This document shows positions 24,038-33,599 of a DNA stretch of 64,000 nt, piece after piece. The notes beneath the pieces were generated by a model. The model did not search any database. It was not told where the DNA came from and saw only the letters and a program-made list of their open reading frames with translations. How positions within the stretch are numbered: position 1 is the stretch's first letter; each line of letters opens with the position of its first letter. The position numbers and the translations under genes were made by a program. The stretch is from Blastomyces gilchristii SLH14081 (taxonomy: Eukaryota > Ascomycota > Eurotiomycetes > Onygenales > Ajellomycetaceae), in NCBI RefSeq assembly GCF_000003855.2, contig NW_003101646.1, forward strand, positions 62,001 to 126,000, written 5' to 3'.

Positions 24038-24662
24038 GTTTGGCCAGCCGTTGCCACGATGCTCTGTTCATCAAGCGTGAATCGCGAGGCCTTGGGGTCA
24101 TCGCAGCAGTTCACTTGCGAGCAGCAATATTCATTTGAATCCTCGCCGCAGAGCATGACATATTCGCCGCCGCTGGGGTTGTCTGAGCTTCCGGGTAGAG
24201 GTTGAGTGATTCACCGTTTTAGTTATTCAGGATATTTTTCCCGAATACGCTTATTTTTTTAGGGCATACAGACAAAACGTCCCGCATTTGGGGCAATAGC
24301 GAACGGAAAAAATAAAAGAAGCGGGAAAACCGAAAGAAAATCTTTTTTAAAAAAGAGAATCAAAAATCAAAAACTGACTAGCAACACAATTCCTCGGACA
24401 CCCCGGCGAAGCCCACGTCTTATCCGTACATGTCCCGCGTATAAGGACATCCGGTTTCTCCTTCGACGGCAAACAGAGCAGACCCGATGTGCAGAAGAAG
24501 CCCTCTTCGCAACATACGCTTACATCGGTGGTGCTGCTGCCGTTGCTGTGGCAGGGTAGGTCGTTGGAAATCAGAGCCGTCGAGGGTGTAGCAGAGGGCG
24601 TTGGCGGTGGGCGTGTTTGCTTGTAGGAGAGAGGTGGTGGTAAGTATGATTATGGTGGCCAT
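23549..24662 (-). pseudogene. Secreted-type Cys-rich protein with a single membrane span, reading frame interrupted
   Basis: The likely start is at 24662 (MATIIILTTTSLLQANTPTA, a signal peptide, then ALCYTLDGS). The conserved Cys-rich part continues one frame over: ISNDLPCHSNGS, VCCEEGFFC, LLCLPS, RGTCTDKTWASPGCPRNCV. A single extra base near 24576-24582 would explain the break. After an intron of roughly 24203-24379 the next exon reads GGEYVMLCGEDSNEYCCSQV and then a Pro/Thr/Ser-rich stalk with a nine-proline run (GGC repeat at 24011-24037). A membrane span follows (GVGVVLFGAAGWIFFW, then RRRK) with a short cytosolic tail ending at 23549. The stalk and the span are again in different frames, by an unseen intron or an indel near 23830-23900. 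This is a common fungal family of unknown function; a cell-surface location is inferred. Confidence 0.6.
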
Positions 24663-26456
24663 GATTGGCAAGAGGGGGGTTCGTTCTTTTCTAGGGGGGG
24701 GGGGGGGTATTGCGAGGATGCATTGCTTTGAGGGTAGGGGGTTGTAGGGTATATATAGATTTCTCTTTTGTTTAAAAAGAAAAGGGAGAAACAAAAGAAA
24801 AGAGAGAGAGGAAGTTGAAAGGAGGAACTTTTTCAAGGGAGGAAGAGAGAGAGAAGAAAGTAAACAAGATGTAGTTCCATATATCCAATCCCACAGCTCT
24901 CGATCACATCACAAAGCATAAGTTTAACCCTTTCCAGCATCTTCTCAGAGCTACCTACTAAGTAGAATGTTACCGTATCCATGTAGTTAAACTTATAAGT
25001 TAATGTACACTCATAAAAAGAAATAAAATAAAATAAAATTGTATATTAATAGAATAAAATAGCTATGGAGCACGGAGGTTTGCAGAACGTAGGTCCTTGC
25101 ATACACTAGTAATTTAAGTAGTAAAGAGATTGCACATTACCATGCCCTCCTGAACTATTTAGAGGCGACTCCAGGCATCACTTCGCTCCATGAGCACTAT
25201 TTGCCTAGTTATATAAGGGGGGGTCCTAACTTCTAAGCCACATTGAAGGCTTCGGGCTGGAGCAATTTAACTCCGGTAGTTACTGAAATTTCAACCTAAA
25301 ATTTCTAGTAACTATGTGCAATTGTTTTTCATACAGGACGCCGTTCGCTCGTTGGAGTTATGGGGTGGGGTGGGAGCCAGGAACGGAACAGATAGGATAG
25401 GGCTACGCTACAGACTATTGTATGTACGTAGTTAGACCACTTGAGCAAAGTGAACACAGAGTTACCCACATAAGTAACTAGGTAAATAAATATATATAAT
25501 AATATACAAGCAGCAAAGTGAGTGTAAGCGAGCGTTTGATGCTTGCGCAGTCCCCCCCCCCCTCTACCTACCACTTAGGCCGCAGAGTAGGCCGCAGAGC
25601 AGATCATAGATTTGTGCAGTAGTAGCTGCCTGAGTGGCATTGCCTGGAGCAATCACTCCACCTGCAACATATGTAATATAATAACATAGCTAGCCTAGCT
25701 CTCAATAGAAGAGATCAATCATCTCACAATTTGATGAAGATGCATGTGAGTGCACAGCACATGAGTGCATGTGAAGAGATATTTTGCATGAAAAAGTTAG
25801 TTTTTCTATAATATATAGAGGGATTATTATTATTGACAGGCAGAAGAATTGAACTGAATATATCTGGTGTGCTCAATGCTGGGTTTGACAGTATGTAGAG
25901 CATATATGAAACAATGCATTGAATTACAGCTGTTCAAAACATGCTCAGTGAATGAGAATTGTCACATATTGAACAGTGGCACATGTTATGAATGTAGAGA
26001 TTAAAAATGAACATAGAGAAGAGTATAGAAAAATGTAAATACTGTAGAGAATATATGAAAAAAGCGGAATAAAAAAAAGAATGAAGATTTGAAAATTAAT
26101 ATGAACTGTACAGACATTTAAATAAATCTGATGAGGTGCATGTGATATCATGTGAGGTCATATTAGTGTTTTTTGCATGGAAGGAAAAGTTGGTTTTTCC
26201 ATAATAAAAGAGAGAGAAAAGAGAGAGATATAGATATATAATCTCCCGCCTGGGGGCCTTGCTGAGGTTGTCAGAGCCATGACAATTTCCACATTAGCAG
26301 AGTAGTTACTGCTTTGCTACTTTTAACTTACACCTTCAACTAACTTATAGTAGACAGGACAGGACAGAACAGCACAGAAACAAATCAAACAAGACAAACC
26401 AAAATATAAGTTAAATCACCACAACAAAAAAAAAAAGAAAAAAAAGAAAAAAGAAA
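24663..26456. other. AT-rich intergenic region with degenerate repeats
   Basis: About 1.8 kb. It has a G run at about 24697-24708, AAATA-type repeats near 25018-25035, a C run near 25551-25562, and a degenerate direct repeat described separately. AT content and loss of GG/CC around 25660-26220 resemble mutated repeats. No gene is supported. Confidence 0.45.
25782..26208. repeat. Degenerate direct repeat, probably a mutated transposon fragment
   Basis: A segment beginning TTTTGCATG at 25782 recurs at 26171. The second copy keeps GG and CC (CATGGAAGGAAAAGTTGG, TTTTTCC). The first has AA/GA and CT at most matching places plus a short gap. The pattern is the same transition signature seen in the retrotransposon block. 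The limits and type of the parent element are not known. Confidence 0.4.
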
Positions 26457-28004
26457 TCACGAAGCCAAGCCAACCCTCCTCTTCCATTTCTTCTCATGCC
26501 CAAATTGATGCGATGATGATGCCTTCTTCAATTTCCCCTTCCCACCACCACCATTACCACCGGAACTAGATCCAGAATTCGACCACGACCCCCGCCCACG
26601 CCCAAGCCCAAGCCCAATCCCAAACCCTATCCCCATGCCCAATTTTCCAGAATTCAACTTCTTGTCCATCCCGTCCTTGAATTTCTTCCAGCTGCGTTCG
26701 CGCTCCTCCCAGTCGGCCATCTGCGCTAGCATGAAGTCCCATGTCTTGGATTCCTGGGCGCAGAGGGCATCGTCGTCTATGTATTGTCTTGTTGGCCTTG
26801 TTGTTGTGGTGATTGTGGAAGAGGTGGTGGGTGGGGTTGTCCCTTGGCGCTCGGATGGTGGCAGTGGTGGTGGTGGTGGCTGTTCTTGTTCTTCTTGTTG
26901 TTCTTGTTCTTGTGGCTGTGCTTGCGGTTGCGGTTGTTGAGGAGCGCGCCTATCAAGTTCTGACTCTGTGGTGGGCGTAGTGGACGCATTGGGGGCAGTC
27001 GAGGGTCTAGGGTTCTCTTCTTGCGGAGGCGTAGAGGTAGGGGTAGCTGACTCTGCGGCAGTGATGAGAGAGCTATATTGGTGCATAGCACGTCCCGCCG
27101 AGGCCGGTTGGTGAGGGCGACCAGTGGCCAGGGAGACATTTTGCGCCCCGACACTATAGTTCTCCTGCTGCTGGTAAGTTATATAGAGGCGCTGTGAGCG
27201 GAACATTGCTGCCGCAGCTTCGCCCACTAGATCAGGGTCTTCGTGGGGGGAAACGGGCAGCTGAGCAGCAAGGTCGGTCTGGCTGGACGCCACTCCCGCG
27301 ATATTTCCAGAATCCATCTGCTGAGGCGAGTGGGGACGGGGATGCACGACGCTCTCTTCGTGCAAACTGGCTAGAATGCTGGTCGATGAACTCCGGAGAC
27401 TAGAGCCCGCCATGCCTGCCCAGAGAAGAGATGAGGAGCGCGGCGGAGTGGAGGTTGCCTCGGGTTCATTCACACCATTCCTGGTCTCAGATACCCCCCG
27501 CAACAGGGGGGGGAATATATGTCTGGTCATATTGTCACAGCGAGAAGCCTCCGACGCTCTCCGCTTTGCGACATTGTGATAATGGCGTGACTGCAACCCG
27601 CCCGCTACGGGCACCCAGTCTGAAACATTGTAGAGAGAGTGCAGGTGGGAATTTGTCATATTGTTCGATCGACGCCGGTCGTCATTGGAAGACGACGTCG
27701 CCGCTACGCCCCCGAATCCCGGTGCATTTTGCTGGGAGGAGAGGATTCCGGATCCGGATGGGGCATTGGAGGAGCTCTGGTTTCTTCCCACATCGCTGAC
27801 ATTGGGTAATGCCCCGGACTCACTCCCTCTGTTCTGTGTTGGATGGGACCCAGAATAGTACGACGGGACCGCAGAGACGTACGAAGGGGCGTTAGAATGG
27901 ATAGAGGAGGTTTCGGGGTCAAAAGTCCCTGTTTGTCGAGGGGTGTAAGGGGGTAGCGGTTCCGGGTATGGATGAAGCAAAGATCGAGCAGGAAGAAAGG
28001 CCAT
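26457..28004 (-). CDS. Conserved fungal protein of unknown function, largely disordered
   Basis: A single exon of 515 codons starting at 28004 with MAFLPARSLLHPYPEPLPPY. I cannot name a function. The N-terminus has a PPYTP motif and repeated Ser/Tyr-rich stretches (SNAPSYVSAVPSYYSG). A middle motif reads SRHYHNVAKRRASEAS. A low-complexity part is rich in Pro, Gln and Glu (QPQPQAQPQEQEQQEEQEQ). The best candidate folded element is QESKTWDFMLAQMADWEERE followed by RSWKKFKDG, a charged amphipathic helix near the C-terminus. It ends in a Gly/Arg- and Lys-rich tail (GIGLGLGRGRGS). No signal peptide or membrane span is evident. Nuclear or cytosolic scaffold roles are possible but not shown. The frame is intact, in contrast to the four genes to its left. 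Confidence 0.8.
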   Translation of the reverse strand: MAFLPARSLLHPYPEPLPPYTPRQTGTFDPETSSIHSNAPSYVSAVPSYYSGSHPTQNRGSESGALPNVSDVGRNQSSSNAPSGSGILSSQQNAPGFGGVAATSSSNDDRRRSNNMTNSHLHSLYNVSDWVPVAGGLQSRHYHNVAKRRASEASRCDNMTRHIFPPLLRGVSETRNGVNEPEATSTPPRSSSLLWAGMAGSSLRSSSTSILASLHEESVVHPRPHSPQQMDSGNIAGVASSQTDLAAQLPVSPHEDPDLVGEAAAAMFRSQRLYITYQQQENYSVGAQNVSLATGRPHQPASAGRAMHQYSSLITAAESATPTSTPPQEENPRPSTAPNASTTPTTESELDRRAPQQPQPQAQPQEQEQQEEQEQPPPPPLPPSERQGTTPPTTSSTITTTTRPTRQYIDDDALCAQESKTWDFMLAQMADWEERERSWKKFKDGMDKKLNSGKLGMGIGFGIGLGLGRGRGSWSNSGSSSGGNGGGGKGKLKKASSSHQFGHEKKWKRRVGLAS

Positions 28005-28616
28005 GCCGTGAGTTCCGGCAGGCTAATCTGTAGATTTCCGCTGGCAGACTATCTAGATAGGAGGTCTAATTAATTTGCCTTTTGCCTTGCACACTTTAGA
28101 GATATGTAGTGGGAAGGGGGTGTAGGAATGTCCTCGAGATTTCGTCTCTAGACTCGAAAAGCAGCCCTTTTTTTTTGTGTGTTTCAGTTTCAGCAGGAGT
28201 ATTTGGTAAATAAATACCCGAAAATAGCACCCAAAACAGCCAGGTCAACAACGACGATTCCTGTTTCGCACCACCCCACAAGTAGCATAGAGTTGTTGTT
28301 GGTCTGATGGTTGCAAGTCACCATGCGACTGGCAAAGGCGTAGGTAAATGCGCTCAAGGGCTCAAGGACTCAAGGGCTCAAGGGCTGAATGAGGATGAGG
28401 AGTAGTGAGAATGGTGGCAGTGCGGGGGAGGGAGGCGAGGGAGGGTTTTTCGAAGTAAACAGTGAGGTCATGCCATGCCGAGCCAATATTTGTTACATGT
28501 ACCCTGGGGAAGGAAAACGTGGATGGGGCGTTAGTGCGAGAGTTTATATATATATATATATGCAGAGGGAAAAAAAGGTGAGACGATTAGAGAAGAAAAC
28601 CAGTGAGTTTGTATAA

Positions 28617-28655
<39 letters not shown>

Positions 28656-29291
28656 GCAGGGCGGGGGGTTACCTTGCGTTGTCTAACGACACACAACCAG
28701 CCGGGATAAATAAAGGAATAACTACATAATAACATAATAAATGCAACCCAGATCACACATAGAGACCAGCGAGTTGGCTTATGCAGGCCCCACGTATCAT
28801 ATGGCATGCATGACCGTCTACACAGTCTGCAAGGAGAACAAAGAGGATGAGGATGAGGATGAGGATGGGGTTGGTTTGGCAGTGGCTGATCTTACGGTGA
28901 TTAATTATTACCTAGAGACTCTCTCTCTCTTCTACGTGTTTTTAATCAGCCCACATCATTTGGATGGGATGGAACTGGGTATAATATCCACGTTCTTGTT
29001 CTCCCCAATTCTGGCTCGGATAAACGGCCAACCGGGCCAGGTCCAAGTTGTCTTCTTACCTAGGTTAGTTATGTGCAACCAACCACTTTTCTCTTTTCTA
29101 TGATGTAGAAAAAGGATTCCTCCTGTTTTTATAGTAGTAGTTAGTACACATTAATATACATCTTGGAGCCATTCAGCCTCATATCAGGGACCAGAATCCC
29201 CCTTTCTCTTCTTCTTCTTCTTCTTCTTCTTCTTTTCCAAGCTGTACGTACATGCGGGCAGTTGCCTCGTCTGTACATTGTAGTTAACGCA
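28005..29291. other. Intergenic region left of the retrotransposon block
   Basis: About 1.3 kb. It contains a 9-bp tandem repeat (CTCAAGGGC-like, about 28352-28386), TA repeats at about 28548-28561 and 28621-28650, and a CTT repeat at about 29207-29234. It lies upstream of the minus-strand gene, so the left part is probably its promoter. No gene was recognised. Confidence 0.5.
28621..28650. repeat. TA microsatellite
   Basis: Fifteen TA units without interruption. Confidence 0.95.
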
Positions 29292-29296
29292 TATAC

Positions 29297-29391
29297 TGTG
29301 GAAGGTGTAAAGCTTGTGTGATTCAAAGGTTGCTAGCTTGTGGAAAGTTATATGGTGGAAGGATTAGTAAGCCAGATCATGTGACCTGACA
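29297..29391 (-). repeat. Copia LTR (3' LTR of the minus-strand element)
   Basis: It matches 42154-42248 over 95 bp without gaps, with four differences: three transitions and one C/G transversion. Unlike the interior it keeps many GG and CC pairs. Confidence 0.93.
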
Positions 29392-31831
29392 CCCCCACTC
29401 ACCAGAGTAACTATACACAATGCTATATACAAAATTCGCCTTCAAATCAAGTACAGGTACAAAAAATGACTGGAAAATGTGTAGTAATGAAAAACCAGTC
29501 ATGAGAATCATCATTTTTTAATCCTCTATTCCTCTATCTTCCTCATCTTAATATTCTCCTTTCAATGTGTATATTTCAATATTTCAAGTGATTTAGTAAG
29601 CTCATCTGCTATGTTCTCAGCAGATGAAACATATCAGATAGATATCTCATTCTTGTGAATGAGATTCTGAAGAATGTGAAAACAGATCTCTATATACTTC
29701 AAGCAGCATGAAATTGCTTCAGAAGAGAATAGCTCTATAACAGACTTATTATTAATATGAATTGTATAAGTCAGATCATTGACTGTGATGAAAATGAAGT
29801 GATTATCAGCATTCAGATTGTTAAGATAAAATGAAATAAATTTAGTATCTTCTAGAAGCTCTCAGAGACAGACAAGCTTATATACAGTCTCAGAGAATGT
29901 AATATATTCAGCCTCTATTGATGACTTGAAGATCTCTGTTTATCAGCAGCTCTGTCATGCAATAAGGTCATCTATTATATAGATGATATAATCAGTGATT
30001 GAACAGAATTCTGAATTTCTATCAGCTTAATTGACATCTGCATATACTACAGATTCAATTTCAGTACCTCTGTGATAGATTATACTCTTATTAATTGAAC
30101 TCTGTAGATATCAGAGTGTATACTTGTATACAGCTCAGTTCTTTGATATAGACTGAGAGCTGAATTATTCAAGAAATTCTGCAGTGAAGCTCATATTAGA
30201 ATATGTATTAAATACTAGATATTACAGAAATCTGATACTAAATTAATAGAATTATAGCATAAAATCTGCTGTATATATAATCAGTTTCTTATTATTATTT
30301 ATAAAATCAATGTTCTTCTTCATAGAAGTGAATATAGAATAATAGTCATTTATTAAGAACTTCTTCAGAAGATTTCTTATAAAGAGAGATTGAGATAATA
30401 TTAATAAAGTTAAATCTCTATCAATCTTCATTTCTAGATAGCAGTTGAAATTCTCTACATTCTTAATCTTATAATTAGCAGTGATTTTAACTTTGACTCA
30501 GTTCAGATCTTTAATTTTCAGACTGTAAAGATAGATATTATTTATATAGATAATTATATAAATCTATCTTTCATTATGAATAAATAGTTCAGTATTATAG
30601 AGACTGATATAAAAGTCTGAGTATAATAGTATCTTTCACAGCTTCTTATATTATAAAAGTACTACTTACTTAAAACTGTAGAGTCTCTGTATTAACTCAT
30701 ATATAAGATTATCACAGTCTTCACAGAATTCTGTAAGTTGATTTATATATATCTATTCATCAGTGAATAATTGAGTGTTTAAAAAAGCAGTTATTATATC
30801 TATCTACAGAACATATCATTCTCAGAATGCTGAGATTGTTATAAGAGCTTGTGAGATAAATACAGAGATAACAGATGTAAAGATTCTTAAATAATTAATT
30901 TTCTTCTATTGAAGATTTCTGCAGACAACTCAGTGAGTCTTATAATAAATAATATTACTTATATTATTGAACTTTTTATCAAATACTCATTAACTGTGAA
31001 GAATACTTATTTATAATATTCTCTCAGTCAGTTATCAGATCTCTATCTGTTTTAAATAATTAATCTCTTTAACACAGATCTTATAATAATACTTTCATTT
31101 CATAAAAGCTTTGATATATATAAGATTTTTCAGAATTGAAAGTGCAGTAATCTCAGAATTAGTGAGTAGATTTTTAAAACTGTTCTTCACTGAAGCTTCT
31201 CTCACTGTAGTGATATTTCTTATAGATATCAGAGAATTATCAGATTTAACTGTGAGTTTAAGAGAATTCAGTGTATTCTGCACTAAAAAGATAGATATTC
31301 TTATAAAGATATCATAGTCAATTCATTAATTATTAGTAAGTATAAGAAATAATGAACACTCAGATTGAATTTTCTTATTAATAAATAGATTATTAATTGA
31401 TGAATTAGAAATTATTGCAATCTCTTAATAAGCTGCAGTGAGTAAATCTGATATCACTGAAGAAATCACTGTAGCTGCTTTACAGACTGTATTAAGTAGA
31501 ATCTTTGAGTTGTATGAAGTAGTTAATATTGATGAATTAGTAAGATGAAGATTCTTTTGAAAGATAATGTCTTTTAATATATATAAATACTTATTGAAGA
31601 GGTTCATTAATCTATAATTAATAAAATTATCATATCTTATAAAAATCAACTCTTTGAAATGAGAAGTTATCTTATTGATGAGCTTGAAAACTATCTTCAA
31701 GAATACTTTGCAACTCTATCAGTGAATATTATGTATAGAAGATAGAGCTTCAAGTCAGGTCTTATATAATATAATTAACTTTGTATTTTCAGAGTTCTTA
31801 TACAATATTATTGAGATTGACATAAGATTAA
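29392..31831 (-). pseudogene. Copia pol remnant: reverse transcriptase and RNase H
   Basis: Read on the minus strand, about 30500-30830 gives ITAFLNTQLFTDE and LIYELIQRLYSF, recognisable as the Copia reverse transcriptase. IIIYINNIYL stands where the YVDDI-type catalytic motif should be, with both Asp codons changed to Asn. About 29600-29950 gives SSIEAEYI and HINNKSVIELFSSEAIS, the Copia RNase H. VSSAENIADELTKSL follows, the usual end of the polyprotein. The part nearest 31831 (about 31425-31700) is the linker between integrase and reverse transcriptase. Stops and Asp-to-Asn changes make it inactive. Confidence 0.85.
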
Positions 31832-31836
31832 GCAGC
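31832..31836. other. Target-site duplication of the Gypsy element (left copy)
   Basis: GCAGC directly before the 5' LTR, repeated at 39090-39094 directly after the 3' LTR. The two Copia halves join across it. Confidence 0.92.
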
Positions 31837-32094
31837 TGTAAGAAATCCCGCTCCTCGCGGATTCTTTACCTCTATTCCTATCTCTCATGTAATCAATAGG
31901 GCTAGCGGCCCTTGGCTACACACAACTATATAGACTGGAGTTCACAAATACTATTTATAACTCAGCTTGAATGCTAATATATATTTAATCTCTACATTTT
32001 ATCTTTCTACTGTGAATACTTCTAGTAGTTAACAGTATATATCATATCAAGCTGCAAACATCTGAATAATCATCTGTGAGCACTTATTCTTACA
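31837..32094 (+). repeat. Gypsy 5' LTR
   Basis: 258 bp, aligning without gaps to 38832-39089. Its first 90 bp keep intact CC, CG and GG (for example CCCGCTCCTCGCGG), while its second half is mutated. Confidence 0.95.
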
Positions 32095-33260
32095 TTTCAA
32101 GCTCAGTCAGTCAGCAATCACTTATTATAACTGAAAGAACTAGAAACTCACATACTTCAATCTCTGTAAACTCTACTGCAGACACTCAGAAGTAGTCATC
32201 TAAATTATGAATAATCTCTGTAAAAGAAGTTTCAGAGAACTTATCAATTACTTACAGAACATTATTCTCTATATCTGTGACAGAGAAACTCTCTGAACTC
32301 ATGAATAAATCAATCTTAGTGAAGAACATTCTTGAGTATCTCTTACAGAATCAAGCTATTTTTCTATAAGAAATACTTACTGCTCACAAACACTCTTAAA
32401 CTAAGTTTCTAAACATAATCTTCAGAGATATCTGTGAACTGAAAAGAAACTTTCTTAAGTTATAATCACTTAAGATTACTTATTAAATCACAATCTATAA
32501 AAGCTTTTATAAGTTTGTATTTAAAATTGACTTACAAGCTCAGCTATATAATATGAAAGATGAAGAAGCTGTCATCTATACAATAACAGATCTCTATTAC
32601 ACTGAAGTCAAGAACTGACTGAATTATTTAGAGAATGATTATAAGAGATTTCACTGATCTGTTCTTAAGATCTATTTAGAGAATAAGTTGAAGAACTTTA
32701 TAAGTTAGACAGAGAACATCTGAGCTGTAATTATCAATATTAGAAAAAGAGATGAGAAATCTGATAAAGACTACTTACAGTGCTTCATAAAATTATAATG
32801 TAAATTGAGATCTGTAGAAACAGGGCTCTGAAACAAGACCTGAATAATGATGTTTATAAAGAAGCTGAATAAAGATATGTAGAACAAGCTTATTGAGTAA
32901 GACTCTAAGCTCTTGACTCTGAAGAAACTGATAACTCTTATTCACTGCTTGCAGATCACTGTAAGAGCTACAGATTTATAGAGAGTAGATTACTAATCAG
33001 CTCTGCAAGAGCTAGAATAACAGAGAACAGATTTATTAGAAAAAGATGATAAGATATAGAGAGATTCATATCTGACTACTGAGTAGAGAGAGAGAGCTTT
33101 ACAAGCTTCTATGAACAGAGTGTATAATAAAGAGACTAAGAAAAAGAGACTCTGCTTTATCTATTCTAAATCAGAACATCTCTGTGCAAACTGTTCAGAT
33201 AAATTAAAATAGAAATTTGAGAAGTTATAGACAGAGTTAGTAACAGCCTTCTTAAGAGTC
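32095..33260 (+). pseudogene. Gypsy gag remnant with CCHC zinc knuckle
   Basis: A plus-strand frame with many stops. At about 33150-33205 it reads LCFIYSKSEHLCANCSD, a retroviral-type CCHC knuckle in which the second Cys has become Tyr (TGT to TAT). Upstream sequence is rich in charged residues, as expected of gag. Confidence 0.75.
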
Positions 33261-33599
33261 TTAAAGCTGACATCTGAATCTGTTACTTCTCTGATGAAAA
33301 TACTTGCTTATAAGAAGAGATCACACTGCAGTACTGCTACTCTGCAAGTATGAGAAGTATTAATAAACTCAGAATCTCAGATCACTGTAATGTTTCTAAA
33401 GCTCACAGAGTGAATAAGCTGAAAGATGAAGACTGAGAATCTGCTCTTATAATAAGCAGAGTGTAAGAACTCAGACCTGAGAACTGAGAGACTTATAAGA
33501 GTCATCTTTGAATTACAAGATCTCTCTAAAATCTGAAGAAGATTTGCAGAAACTGTGATTATCACAGACATTACAGATAACATATACTTAGAACTTGTA

